This document shows positions 1 to 6,985 of a DNA stretch of 32,306 nucleotides, piece after piece. Each line of letters begins with the position of its first letter. The stretch's first letter is position 1. Both the position numbers and the translations under genes were made by a program. Where the stretch lies: positions 1 to 32,306 of the forward strand of contig CAKPER010000014.1 in the NCBI GenBank assembly GCA_934149245.1, read 5' to 3'. The notes under the pieces are model-generated. The model saw only the letters and a list, made by a program, of their open reading frames with translations. It had not been told where the DNA came from and did no database searches. The DNA comes from an uncultured Bacilli bacterium (GTDB lineage: Bacteria > Bacillota_I > Bacilli_A > RF39 > UBA660).

Positions 1-1235
1 AGTATAATCTTCCCACATATAAGTATTTTCTTCATATTCTTTTGGATAGACTATTTTATTTATATAATCAATATCTCGTTTTATTAATATATCTTCTGGT
101 GTGAATCTTAACTCATTACATACTTCACAATTTCTGATTTTGTTCTTTTAATTCCTTTATTAATTTTTCTTTTGGATTCTCAAGTTTAGTTTGTATCATT
201 GGTAGTAGAGTTTGATTTACTACCGCATCATATTCTTGTATATCTTCAATAAAATTATCAAATTTCTTTTCAATATCTTTTTCTCTAATTGTGATTTTAC
301 AATCATGACATTGATAGTAGTAATAAACATTTCCATTTTTCTTTCTTGTTGCATTACCACCTAATATTCTCTGACATTTAGGACATTTTAATTTTTGTAA
401 AAACAAATAATCTTTATCCCTTTTATAATTTCTTGAGTTTCTTCTTTTTTGAACTTGGCATTCTTCCCATAATTCTTTACTTATTAATGGTTCAACAACA
501 TTTTCATAATATGTTGGATTATTCGTTCTTTTACCATGAACAAAATCACCCTTATATATTTCATTTGAAAGTATTTTTAATATAGTAGAATCTTTCCAAT
601 TGGTTTTACCCATCACTTTCTCTTTATTATAAATATTACTTATTGTTTGATAAGAATTTCCCTCGTGATACAAATTAAATATTCTAATAATATCATCTTT
701 TGTAGATTCATCTAGAACAAGTATTTTATCAACTCTTTTATAACCAAATGGGGCTTTATGTGGAATATGTCCTTCTTTGATTGCTCCAGCTAGTCCTATT
801 TTAGTTCTTTCACTTGTTCTTTCTATTTCATTTTGTGAAACTGATGTAAGTATCCTTGAAATCATTTTTCCATTTGCATTAGTAGTATTAATATCATCAT
901 TAGCACAATCTAAATAGGCATTATTTTCTTCTAAAAATCTTATAATCTTTTCCCAATCAAATACACTTCTTGTAAGTCTATCAAGTTTTAATACAACAAT
1001 AGTATTACATTTTTTATCTTTTATATCTTCTAATAGTTCTTCAAATGCAGGTCTTGTATTACCAGTTTTAGCACTTATTCCAGCATCTTCATATACTTTA
1101 TATATTTCATAACCTTTATACTCACACATAGCTCTTAATCTTTTTTTCTTGTTCTGGTAAACTAAATCCTTCTCTTGTTTGATCTTCAATACTAACTCTA
1201 ATATAAAGACCAGCAATTTTCTTTTCATTATTCAT
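1..1235 (-). pseudogene. Large serine recombinase, frame-disrupted, runs off left edge
   Basis: Site-specific recombinase of the resolvase/large serine integrase family, which integrates or excises mobile elements through a serine-DNA intermediate. The true start is the ATG at 1235: it has an AGGAG site just upstream and opens MNNEKKIAGLYIRVS, holding the catalytic Ser. That frame stops soon after PEQEKK because of a run of seven A at about 1142-1148. Six A would join it directly to the next frame (KRLRAMCEYKGYEIY), which carries RLTRS, the recombinase domain and a zinc ribbon (CPKC ... CHDC). This second frame stops at 125. A third frame then continues to the edge with an integrase-like C-terminus (RNCEVCNELRFTPEDILIKR). 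So one gene lies in three frames, each step equal to +1. The second break may also have lost part of the coiled coil. It is either a decaying integrase or carries two assembly errors. Family certain, integrity doubtful. Confidence 0.85.
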
Positions 1236-1256
1236 AAATCTTCAACTCCTTTTACT

Positions 1257-1308
1257 AAAAAAGAGGAGACAATAGTATTTAATAAAGTCTAAATACTACT
1301 GACTCCTC
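1257..1308 (-). terminator. Intrinsic terminator/attenuator before the recombinase
   Basis: On the minus strand GAGGAG and TAGTATTTA pair with TAAATACTA and CTCCTC (plus-strand arms 1263-1268 with 1303-1308 and 1273-1281 with 1290-1298), followed by six T. The hairpin lies between the leader peptide and the recombinase start, and its 5' arm contains the end of the leader coding sequence. A ribosome at the leader stop codon would cover that arm, which is the geometry of a translation-dependent attenuator. Confidence 0.75.
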
Positions 1309-1356
1309 AATTAATCCAATATTATAAATTTTCGATATCTTGTGTTTATTTATCAT
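1279..1356 (-). CDS. 25-codon leader peptide upstream of the recombinase
   Basis: A small ORF (MINKHKISKIYNIGLIEESV..., 25 aa) with a near-perfect Shine-Dalgarno site GGAGGT six bases before its ATG. Its TAA lies inside the terminator hairpin that precedes the recombinase. It follows a good promoter at 1401-1428. I recognise no family. Size, SD strength and the overlap with the hairpin argue for a regulatory leader peptide rather than a functional protein, but that is inference. Confidence 0.6.
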   Translation of the reverse strand: MINKHKISKIYNIGLIEESVVFRLY

Positions 1357-1400
1357 CGATGTACCTCCATTTATAGAGCATACCTCTTCATTGGTTATTT

Positions 1401-1445
1401 ATAATATCACTTTTTTATGATTTGTCAATTCCCTGATTAGGGAAT
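1401..1445 (-). promoter_or_regulatory. Promoter with operator-like dyad for leader/recombinase
   Basis: The minus strand has TTGACA (1423-1428), a 16-base spacer and TATTAT (1401-1406). A perfect dyad ATTCCCT-GATT-AGGGAAT (1428-1445) abuts the -35 box. This is a plausible sigma-A promoter with a repressor site. The binding protein is unknown. Confidence 0.65.
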
Positions 1446-1478
1446 AAGTAGTATCTATAAGAAGTTGGTATATAAATA

Positions 1479-1754
1479 TTAATTTAACTCTTTTATAAAT
1501 AACTCTAATTCGTTTATTTCAAGTTTGCTTGATAAATTACCTACATATATAGTTTTTGAGTAATTAACGGCTAGAAATGTGATACCTTTAATAATTATTC
1601 TGTGTGGCTCTATATATGATAAATTAGTTCTATCTATTTTTCTTATATTACCATTTATTATGGTTGGATTAATCTTACAAAACCCACATATAAATTCTAT
1701 CTTCTTTTTTAATTCATCATCAAACTCTAATTCTTTCTTAACAATATTAATCAT
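1479..1754 (-). CDS. Hypothetical protein, 91 aa
   Basis: I do not recognise this protein. It is a small soluble protein with no signal peptide or membrane segment. It has a basic and acidic N-terminus, a lone CGFC pair (about residues 23-26), a central beta-rich stretch around IEPHRIIIKGITFLAVNY, and an acidic C-terminus. An AGGACAGG site precedes the ATG. It lies just after the tRNA terminator with no clear promoter of its own, so expression may depend on read-through. A 13-base inverted repeat (1459-1471 and 1787-1799) flanks it. Its position beside the recombinase suggests it may belong to the same accessory insertion. Confidence 0.6.
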   Translation of the reverse strand: MINIVKKELEFDDELKKKIEFICGFCKINPTIINGNIRKIDRTNLSYIEPHRIIIKGITFLAVNYSKTIYVGNLSSKLEINELELFIKELN

Positions 1755-1780
1755 TTAAACCTGTCCTTTCTTTAATTAAC

Positions 1781-1813
1781 AAAAAAATACCAACTTCTTT
1801 TAGAAATTGATAT
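1781..1813 (-). terminator. Intrinsic terminator of the tRNA operon
   Basis: On the minus strand a 12-bp stem (arms 1802-1813 and 1787-1798, with two G-U pairs) and a 3-base loop are followed by about six T. It lies directly downstream of the two tRNA genes. Confidence 0.8.
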
Positions 1814-1860
1814 TTTCTATATTAAATCCAAAACTTTAAAAGTCTGGACAGATTTCCAAA

Positions 1861-1944
1861 TGGTGCGGGTGAAGGGACTTGAACCCCCACGGATAAACCA
1901 CTAGATCCTAAGTCTAGCGCGTCTGCCAATTTCGCCACACCCGC
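1861..1944 (-). tRNA. tRNA-Leu(UAG)
   Basis: An 84-nt class II tRNA with acceptor GCGGGTG/CACCCGC, encoded CCA, anticodon stem CTAGA/TCTAG around loop CTTAGGA (anticodon TAG), a long variable arm, and T-loop GTTCAAG. It is followed by an intrinsic terminator and preceded four bases upstream by a second tRNA, so the two are cotranscribed. Confidence 0.95.
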
Positions 1945-1948
1945 AAGA

Positions 1949-2025
1949 TGGTGGACCCTGCAGGACTTGAACCTGCGACCGCCCGGTTATGAGCCGGATG
2001 CTCTAACCAACTGAGCTAAGGGTCC
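1949..2025 (-). tRNA. tRNA with CAU anticodon, probably tRNA-Ile2 (lysidine)
   Basis: A 77-nt tRNA with acceptor GGACCCT/AGGGTCC, encoded CCA, D-arm AGCTCAGTTGGTTAGAGC, anticodon loop CTCATAA and T-loop GTTCAAG. CAU could mean Met, initiator Met or Ile2. The GGACC... acceptor and overall sequence resemble, from memory, the B. subtilis Ile2 tRNA that TilS modifies to read AUA, and differ from elongator Met. AUA is very common in these genes, so an Ile2 tRNA is expected. Confidence 0.85.
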
Positions 2026-2035
2026 ATGCGTATTA

Positions 2036-2064
2036 ATAGTAACATAAAAAAAGATATTTTTCAA
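2036..2064 (-). promoter_or_regulatory. Promoter of the tRNA pair
   Basis: The minus strand has TTGAAA (2059-2064), a 17-base spacer and TACTAT (2036-2041), ending about ten bases upstream of the first tRNA nucleotide. The flanking A- and T-runs form an imperfect inverted repeat (about 2041-2080) that may also slow incoming transcription. Confidence 0.7.
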
Positions 2065-2116
2065 TATTTTTTTTTATGTTTTTAAATTATTTTGTTTTTG
2101 TTAACTTTTAGTAATG

Positions 2117-2572
2117 TTAATATATAGTTTTGTTTTGTTCCTTATATTCTTTAAAAAGTTCTAAACATTCTTTCCTATCCATTCTAGCTAAACTTAATAC
2201 TTCTCCACTATTGTTATTTCGTATAAAATTATAAATAAAATCATCTCTAAAACCAATTTCAGATGCATCTTCTAATTCTGTTCCATAATAGACATTTTTT
2301 ATATTAGCCCAAATTATTGCACTTAAACACATTGGACAAGGATATCCTGTTGTATATAAAGAGCAACCATCTAAATCATATGTATTTAATTTTTTACAAG
2401 CTTCTCTTATAGCGTTAATTTCTGCGTGTGCTGTTGGATCGTTATCTTTTAATGTCGTATTAGAAGCAACAGCTATAACTTTGTTATCTTTGACTACCAC
2501 AGCTCCAAATGGACCACCATAGTCTTTTACCATTGTTTCTCTAGCTTTATCTATTCCCAGTTTCATTATCAT
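2117..2572 (-). CDS. guaD: Guanine deaminase-like nucleoside deaminase
   Basis: Cytidine-deaminase-fold enzyme, most like the small bacterial guanine deaminase that converts guanine to xanthine in purine salvage. At 151 aa it matches the family. It shows GGPFGAVVV, the zinc ligand and proton shuttle TAHAE (His49, Glu51), and PCPMC (Cys79, Cys82). The C-terminal part GFRDDFIY resembles the segment typical of GuaD rather than TadA. An AGGAAG site precedes the start; MIMK could also begin at the second Met. It is five bases downstream of the Smr gene, so they are cotranscribed. A related deaminase with other substrates cannot be excluded. Confidence 0.85.
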   Translation of the reverse strand: MIMKLGIDKARETMVKDYGGPFGAVVVKDNKVIAVASNTTLKDNDPTAHAEINAIREACKKLNTYDLDGCSLYTTGYPCPMCLSAIIWANIKNVYYGTELEDASEIGFRDDFIYNFIRNNNSGEVLSLARMDRKECLELFKEYKEQNKTIY

Positions 2573-2577
2573 AAAAT

Positions 2578-2850
2578 CTACTTCCTTTCATGCTTTATAG
2601 TTACTACTGTACATCCAATATTAAATGGACTTATATTATAATTTTCTACAAACTTATTTTTTGATAAGGCTGCATGTACTGAATCCTTTACAGCACCTGT
2701 TCCTATTCCATGAATTATAACAATTTGACTGTAATTTAACAGAAATGCCTCTTTAACAAAATCATCCGTCATAACTCTTGCACTTTCTTTGTCAAAGCCA
2801 TGTAAATCAACCTTGGGAAGATTATCTAAAAATATATTATAAGTTTGCAT
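2578..2850 (-). CDS. Stand-alone Smr-domain protein
   Basis: A 90-aa protein that is almost entirely a Smr domain, the module found at the C-terminus of MutS2 and associated with nuclease activity on DNA or RNA. The signature VDLHGF lies near residue 14 and HGIGTGAVK near residue 47. There is no MutS ATPase part. A GGTGG site precedes the ATG. It sits 17 bases after the histidine kinase and 5 bases before the deaminase, in one operon. Its substrate is unknown. Confidence 0.85.
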   Translation of the reverse strand: MQTYNIFLDNLPKVDLHGFDKESARVMTDDFVKEAFLLNYSQIVIIHGIGTGAVKDSVHAALSKNKFVENYNISPFNIGCTVVTIKHERK

Positions 2851-2867
2851 TTTACCACCGTTTTTAA

Positions 2868-4103
2868 TTATATCACGGTTGTTGGTAATTTTACAACAAC
2901 TTTTGTTCCTTTACCTAATTTAGATGTATAATCTATTGTACCATTGTGGGCTTTAATTATTTCATTTGATAAACTTACTCCAAGACCACTACCTTTTACT
3001 TTCGTTGTAAAAAATAATTCTTTTATTTTAGATAAAGTATACTCATCCATTCCACAGCCTGTATCTGTTATTTCTATGTAATATTTATCTTTTAAGGTAT
3101 GCGTAACAACTGTTATATCTCCATTAGTGTCAATTGATTCTATGCTATTTTTTATTATATTTATAAAAACTTGTTTTAATCTATTATAATCACCATCTAT
3201 AAATATTTCATCTTGTGGTATTTTAGAAATAATTTTAATATTTTTACTTTTTACTATTAATTGTAATTCTTCAATTATATCTTCTAGTAGTATATTTATA
3301 TCTAATATATCTTTCTCTATTTTAATTTTACTAAATTCCATAAAATCATTCATTATATTTAAGCTTCTATCAATTTCTTGACTAATAATTGGAATATATT
3401 TTTTTACTTTTTCTTTATCATCTAAATTTATCATATCCAGATATCCTTTACATACTGCAATAGGATTTTTTACTTCATGTGTAATTTTAAAAAGAGAATT
3501 TTTTAATTGTTTATCTTTTTCTATTTCTGATACTGCTAAAAATAAGGAAGTTATGCTATCTGCTAAGTTAAAAAGATATAAAATTATTATTGGGAGAATA
3601 TAGAATAAAATAATAGCTATTAATAATTCTACAATGTTAATGATATTGAAAGTTGTACTTATAAATGAATACTCTATAGATACAAAGAATCCTTGTAGTA
3701 TTGCTATTAAAATTATAAAAGTATTTTCCTTAATGTTTCTTTTTCTACCTATTATGTATATTAATAGATAACTTATAAATTTTAAACTCATAATAATTAG
3801 ACTTTGATTAGGCATTTTGCTGGCGAAAAAAATAATAATTAGAGATAACAATATTGCTACTTGTGGTTGCTTTTTTAGATAAGCTAATAAGATAGGAATA
3901 TTGCTGAATAGTAATACTTGACTGTAGGTTTTGGTATTACCATATTTTAAGAATAAACATAGCGATGAAAATAGGGCTACATTTAAAAGTAAATTATTGT
4001 ATTTTTCACATTTTAATTCTCTATAACAATTATAAATAAAGTATATTAATAATGGAAAGGTAATTATTATTATATTTGGTATTACATCATTTATTAATCT
4101 CAT
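2868..4103 (-). CDS. Membrane sensor histidine kinase (KinB-like, probable sporulation kinase)
   Basis: A 411-aa orphan sensor kinase. Residues 1-190 are hydrophobic, with about six membrane segments and no sizeable outer loop. The DHp box is KITHEVKNPI with phospho-accepting His209. The ATPase part has an N box (IIKNSIES), G1 DTGCGMDE and G2 GSGLGVSLSNEI. This polytopic sensor with a HEVKNP H-box resembles B. subtilis KinB. No response regulator is adjacent. The promoter carries three Spo0A-like boxes, so I infer that it feeds phosphate into the Spo0A pathway and is itself under Spo0A control. The kinase family is certain; the sporulation role is inference. Confidence 0.9.
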   Translation of the reverse strand: MRLINDVIPNIIIITFPLLIYFIYNCYRELKCEKYNNLLLNVALFSSLCLFLKYGNTKTYSQVLLFSNIPILLAYLKKQPQVAILLSLIIIFFASKMPNQSLIIMSLKFISYLLIYIIGRKRNIKENTFIILIAILQGFFVSIEYSFISTTFNIINIVELLIAIILFYILPIIILYLFNLADSITSLFLAVSEIEKDKQLKNSLFKITHEVKNPIAVCKGYLDMINLDDKEKVKKYIPIISQEIDRSLNIMNDFMEFSKIKIEKDILDINILLEDIIEELQLIVKSKNIKIISKIPQDEIFIDGDYNRLKQVFINIIKNSIESIDTNGDITVVTHTLKDKYYIEITDTGCGMDEYTLSKIKELFFTTKVKGSGLGVSLSNEIIKAHNGTIDYTSKLGKGTKVVVKLPTTVI

Positions 4104-4130
4104 ATTTTCCCTCTTTTCTGACTACATTAT

Positions 4131-4188
4131 ATTATAGTTAGATAGTTTATTTTGTCGAGTTGTGTCGAATACCTAAAATTTTGTCGAA
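4131..4188 (-). promoter_or_regulatory. Kinase promoter with three Spo0A boxes
   Basis: The minus strand has TATAAT (4131-4136), a 16-base spacer and TCGACA (4153-4158) as -35. On the plus strand are three copies of the 0A-box core: TGTCGAG (4153-4159), TGTCGAA (4163-4169) and TGTCGAA (4182-4188). Spacings are 10 and 19 bases, so all lie on one face of the helix, and the proximal box coincides with the -35. This is the layout of Spo0A-regulated sigma-A promoters. Confidence 0.7.
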
Positions 4189-4223
4189 AAAAATAGAAAT
4201 ACTAATTATTTGTACTTCTATTT
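4187..4223 (-). terminator. Intrinsic terminator after the EIIB-like gene
   Basis: A fully paired 12-bp stem (4212-4223 with 4191-4202, one G-U) with a 9-base loop, followed by T residues on the minus strand. The TAG stop of the EIIB-like gene lies within the stem. It separates that gene from the kinase promoter. Confidence 0.8.
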
Positions 4224-4532
4224 TAAATCATCTATATATCTTTTTAATCTTTTAGCATCTTTACCAAAAATTATTTTTAGTTGATCGTCTATTTCAACAA
4301 CTCCTTTGGCTCCAAGCTTCATTATTCCATCTTTGTTAGCCTTACTAACGTCTTTTAAAGTTACTTTAAACCTCGACATTTCGACTTCTGTATCTATAAT
4401 GTTATCTTTGCCACCAAGTAATTCTACTAATTTATTTATTTCTAATTTAAAATCTTTTTTATTTGCTCTTACTATTGCTAATGCAATTATAAATAATACT
4501 GTAATTATTATTATGTAATATATTGGTTGCAT
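4218..4532 (-). CDS. Membrane-anchored PTS EIIB-like domain lacking the active cysteine
   Basis: A 104-aa protein with one N-terminal membrane segment (about residues 4-22) and a glucose-type PTS EIIB domain: INKLVELLGGKDNI, then SRFKVTLKD, then LGAKGVVEIDDQLKIIFG. In active EIIB the phosphorylated Cys lies before (I/L)TR(L/F)(R/K). Here the segment is EVEMSRFK, so Glu51 replaces Cys and the protein cannot carry phosphate in the usual way. No EIIC or EIIA is nearby. It is probably a binding or regulatory relic rather than a transporter part. The start has a strong GGGAGGTG site and its own promoter. Confidence 0.75.
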   Translation of the reverse strand: MQPIYYIIIITVLFIIALAIVRANKKDFKLEINKLVELLGGKDNIIDTEVEMSRFKVTLKDVSKANKDGIMKLGAKGVVEIDDQLKIIFGKDAKRLKRYIDDLK

Positions 4533-4549
4533 TATTTCACCTCCCTAAC

Positions 4550-4578
4550 ATTATACTATATATCTTAATGGATAACAA
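4550..4578 (-). promoter_or_regulatory. Promoter of the EIIB-like gene
   Basis: The minus strand has TTGTTA (4573-4578), a 17-base spacer and TATAAT (4550-4555), followed by GGGAGGTGA before the ATG at 4532. Confidence 0.7.
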
Positions 4579-4582
4579 GCTT

Positions 4583-6094
4583 TTATTTTAGTTTATAGAT
4601 ATATTCTTTATCTCTAATTATGAAATCTAACCAAATATCAGTTGCTTGTTCTATCTCTTTATTAACTTCTATATATAATCCTTCACTATAGCTTGTTGGA
4701 GTTTTATTGTTCATTAATGTTGATTCATATGTTTGATTGTTTACTTTATATTTTAAACTACCATATGTCTTTATAAAATCATACATAGACATATTTAAAT
4801 CTACATTATATGTTGCTTTTATATTTAATATTGTTTGATTAAGACTCGTTATATTTAATTTGCTTGAATATACTTTGTTATTTAATTCATAATTGTAGTA
4901 ATATTCAAATTTGTTATTAATGTTTATCTCACTTATATTTATATTACCACTATCTATAGTTGTTTCTGATAAGTCAATAGGTTCGTTTAATTTTTTAGTT
5001 GTCTTTTTATTTATTTTATCTATGTTTGTTGGAGATAATTTTATTTTTTTATTCATATAATTTAATTGAGGCTTTTTATTGATATCTTCTTTTGGTACAT
5101 TAAAAACAAAAATGTAAGTTTGATTTGTTGATATTTCTTGTTCAGTATACCCAACGCCTATATCTTTAAATGTATTATAATATGTTGGATCAGTTGTATA
5201 TGTTTTTTTATTTAAATTTAGTGTCAAATTACCTGTATTTAACTGAGACTTAGTACTATTAGATGATAATTCAGTTTTTACTATTATGAAAGTATCACTA
5301 CTGCCACTTGCTATTTCATTATTATAACTTTTATCTGTAATGTAAGTTGATAAAACTTTTAATTTATATTGTTCGGTAGATACTATATCACCTTCGTTAT
5401 ATATTTTATTTACTACCTTAGTATCTATTGTAAATATAGCTATTAATACAACTACTACTATACAAATTATAACATTTATAAATAATTTATTTTCATTGTA
5501 ATAATACTTTAATTCTCTTAATATTCTTCTTCCTTTTCTTTGAACATTACTAGTGCTACCAAGAGTTAGTTCTACTTCCTCATCATCAGTTACATTTATC
5601 TCTAGTTCTGCTATATCTTCTTGAAAGTTAAATTTTTTAATATCAAAACCAAGTGCTCGTACGGTTGTAAAGCAGATTGAGATATATTGAAAAATTATTA
5701 TTATTTGTAGTAAATCTCTATATACTCTTTGAGTTTTGACATCTAATACATCTATATATATAGTATTTAGACCATTTTGGGAAATATTTATTATTATTGA
5801 CGTTGTTAAATAAAGAACAATTAGAATTACATATAATAATTTAGGTTTCTTTTTGTAGCGCATCAGAGCATAAATTATTAAGCAAATTATTATAGAAGCT
5901 ACTATGGCTAGTATGTAAAAATTATTTACATAGTTTATGGCATTTAATTTGCTTTCGGTTCCAGATATAAAGTTATTATAATATTTTAAAATTCCATTTA
6001 CCTTTAGTGCTAAATATATATATATTAATGTTAGGATTAAATGAACTATTTTAAAATGTTTAATTAAAAAAGCATATGGTTTTCTAAATACCAA
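4583..6094 (-). CDS. Uncharacterised polytopic membrane protein with extracytoplasmic domain
   Basis: About 500 aa, family not recognised. The N-terminal third has four or five membrane segments. It is followed by a cytoplasmic acidic linker (EEVELTLG...), a basic stretch with RKGRRILRELK, another membrane segment (VIICIVVVVLIAIF, about residue 215), and a beta-rich outer C-terminal half. The part around YKLKVLSTYIT ... DTFIIVKTEL resembles the DUF4352/telokin-like fold. The frame is open to a GTG at 6103, but that GTG lies inside the Shine-Dalgarno site AGGGGTGAT. The TTG at 6094, eight bases beyond GGGG, is the better start. It has its own TATAAT at 6120-6125. Confidence 0.75.
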   Translation of the reverse strand: MVFRKPYAFLIKHFKIVHLILTLIYIYLALKVNGILKYYNNFISGTESKLNAINYVNNFYILAIVASIIICLIIYALMRYKKKPKLLYVILIVLYLTTSIIINISQNGLNTIYIDVLDVKTQRVYRDLLQIIIIFQYISICFTTVRALGFDIKKFNFQEDIAELEINVTDDEEVELTLGSTSNVQRKGRRILRELKYYYNENKLFINVIICIVVVVLIAIFTIDTKVVNKIYNEGDIVSTEQYKLKVLSTYITDKSYNNEIASGSSDTFIIVKTELSSNSTKSQLNTGNLTLNLNKKTYTTDPTYYNTFKDIGVGYTEQEISTNQTYIFVFNVPKEDINKKPQLNYMNKKIKLSPTNIDKINKKTTKKLNEPIDLSETTIDSGNINISEININNKFEYYYNYELNNKVYSSKLNITSLNQTILNIKATYNVDLNMSMYDFIKTYGSLKYKVNNQTYESTLMNNKTPTSYSEGLYIEVNKEIEQATDIWLDFIIRDKEYIYKLK

Positions 6095-6129
6095 TTTTAT
6101 CACCCCTATTCTTTAGATAATTATACAAT

Positions 6130-6161
6130 AAAAAAAGAAAAATTTAAAGTTATTTTTCTTT
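6130..6161 (-). terminator. Intrinsic terminator of the LysM gene
   Basis: A perfect 10-bp stem (6152-6161 with 6134-6143), 8-base loop, then a T-rich tail on the minus strand. It overlaps the last codons of the LysM gene. Confidence 0.8.
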
Positions 6162-6602
6162 GAAAACTATTATTTGTTCTGGTGCTAGATAGATATTAGG
6201 ATTTTTTTCTTTTATTTCTTGATAAGTTGTATTAAAATTTTCTAGAATTTCTGATAGGGTATCTCCTTGTTTGGTCAGGTATAGAGATAGACCATTTTGT
6301 GGTAATAATATTGTTTGATTTGGATAAATATAATCATCTTTTTCTAGACCATTTATTTGAAGTAGTAATTCATAATTTACATTATTTTCTTCGGCTATTC
6401 TATACATATTATCACCTTTTTTTACAGTATAATATTTATAGGTACTGTTTTGATTTAGAGGGACTATTATCTCGGAATTTGGTAGTGGTGTATAGCTATC
6501 AGGTAAACCATTTATTTGTAATAGTAATGCTTGAGTTGTGCCATATTTGTTAGCAATTGAATCTAGAGTATCACCAGTTTGGACTTTATAAATTTCATAC
6601 AT
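6150..6602 (-). CDS. Triple LysM protein without signal peptide
   Basis: A 150-aa protein made of three LysM repeats, which bind peptidoglycan or chitin-like glycans: YKVQTGDTLDSIANKYG (about 5-50), YTVKKGDNMYRIAEENN (about 58-100) and LTKQGDTLSEILENFN (about 108-148). There is no signal peptide, membrane segment or enzymatic domain. LysM proteins lacking a signal peptide in spore formers are often spore-coat or cortex proteins assembled from the mother cell (SafA-like), which would fit the Spo0A link nearby; this is inference. The upstream CATATTTTA slightly resembles a sigma-E/K -10 element, weak evidence only. Confidence 0.85.
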   Translation of the reverse strand: MYEIYKVQTGDTLDSIANKYGTTQALLLQINGLPDSYTPLPNSEIIVPLNQNSTYKYYTVKKGDNMYRIAEENNVNYELLLQINGLEKDDYIYPNQTILLPQNGLSLYLTKQGDTLSEILENFNTTYQEIKEKNPNIYLAPEQIIVFKEK

Positions 6603-6679
6603 TTAGATATCACTTCCATTATAAAATATGTTTTTTTTGCTTTTTTGCCACTATTCTTACAACTTTGGGGGTAAAATAT

Positions 6680-6708
6680 TTGACTTAATTCATGTTTTAT
6701 GATAAAGT
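6680..6708 (+). promoter_or_regulatory. Probable promoter of rpmB
   Basis: TTGACT (6680-6685), a 17-base spacer and TAAAGT (6703-6708). The -10 is imperfect, but position and -35 fit, and a GGAGGG site follows before the ATG at 6739. Confidence 0.5.
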
Positions 6709-6738
6709 TAATATGCGATATTTTGAGGAGGGATTAAA

Positions 6739-6921
6739 ATGGCTAAGAATTTATCAAGTAAAAAAACTAATAAAGCTAATAATAGACCTAACTGTTTAAA
6801 AGTTACTAAAAAAAGTCAAAAAGTTAACTTGCAACAAGTTAAAGTAAAAGATGAAAAAGGTAATGTTATTAAAGTTAGACTAAGTGCTAGAGAAATAAGA
6901 ACATTAAAGAATGCTGCATAA
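6739..6921 (+). CDS. rpmB: Ribosomal protein bL28
   Basis: A 60-aa basic protein of the 50S subunit. The segment KVNLQQVKVKDEKG...KVRLSAREIRTLK matches the bL28 pattern NLQKVR...V.VSARALKS, and the preceding GNN-type segment is seen as ANNRPNCLK. The N-terminus is divergent (SSKKTNK in place of CxxTGK), which hides the relationship. A GGAGGG site precedes the ATG. Facing rpe as in B. subtilis, where rpmB is convergent with the prpC-prkC-rsgA-rpe operon, supports the call. Confidence 0.85.
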   Translation: MAKNLSSKKTNKANNRPNCLKVTKKSQKVNLQQVKVKDEKGNVIKVRLSAREIRTLKNAA

Positions 6922-6985
6922 TAAAAATAACTTTTAATTTGATTGAGGAAGAATATTTTCAATCAAATAAAGTTATTTTTTTATT
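6922..6985. terminator. Bidirectional terminator between rpmB and rpe
   Basis: A long interrupted hairpin: AAATAACTTT and TTGATTGA pair with TCAATCAA and AAAGTTATTT, with T-runs on both strands. It ends the convergent rpmB and rpe transcripts and overlaps the rpe stop. Confidence 0.8.

Noticed and set aside
1861..1944. tRNA-Leu as the integration site of the recombinase element
   Set aside because: No duplicated tRNA 3' end was found, and serine recombinases rarely use tRNA genes. Only the 13-base inverted repeat near the terminator was noted.
1949..2025. CAU tRNA as elongator or initiator Met
   Set aside because: The acceptor and arms look more like Ile2, and an initiator would lack the normal first acceptor pair and carry a GGG/CCC anticodon stem. 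Kept as probable Ile2, not certain.
6575..6650. Sporulation sigma-factor promoter for the LysM gene
   Set aside because: CATATTTTA fits a sigma-E/K -10 only loosely, no matching -35 was found, and AT-rich DNA gives such matches by chance.
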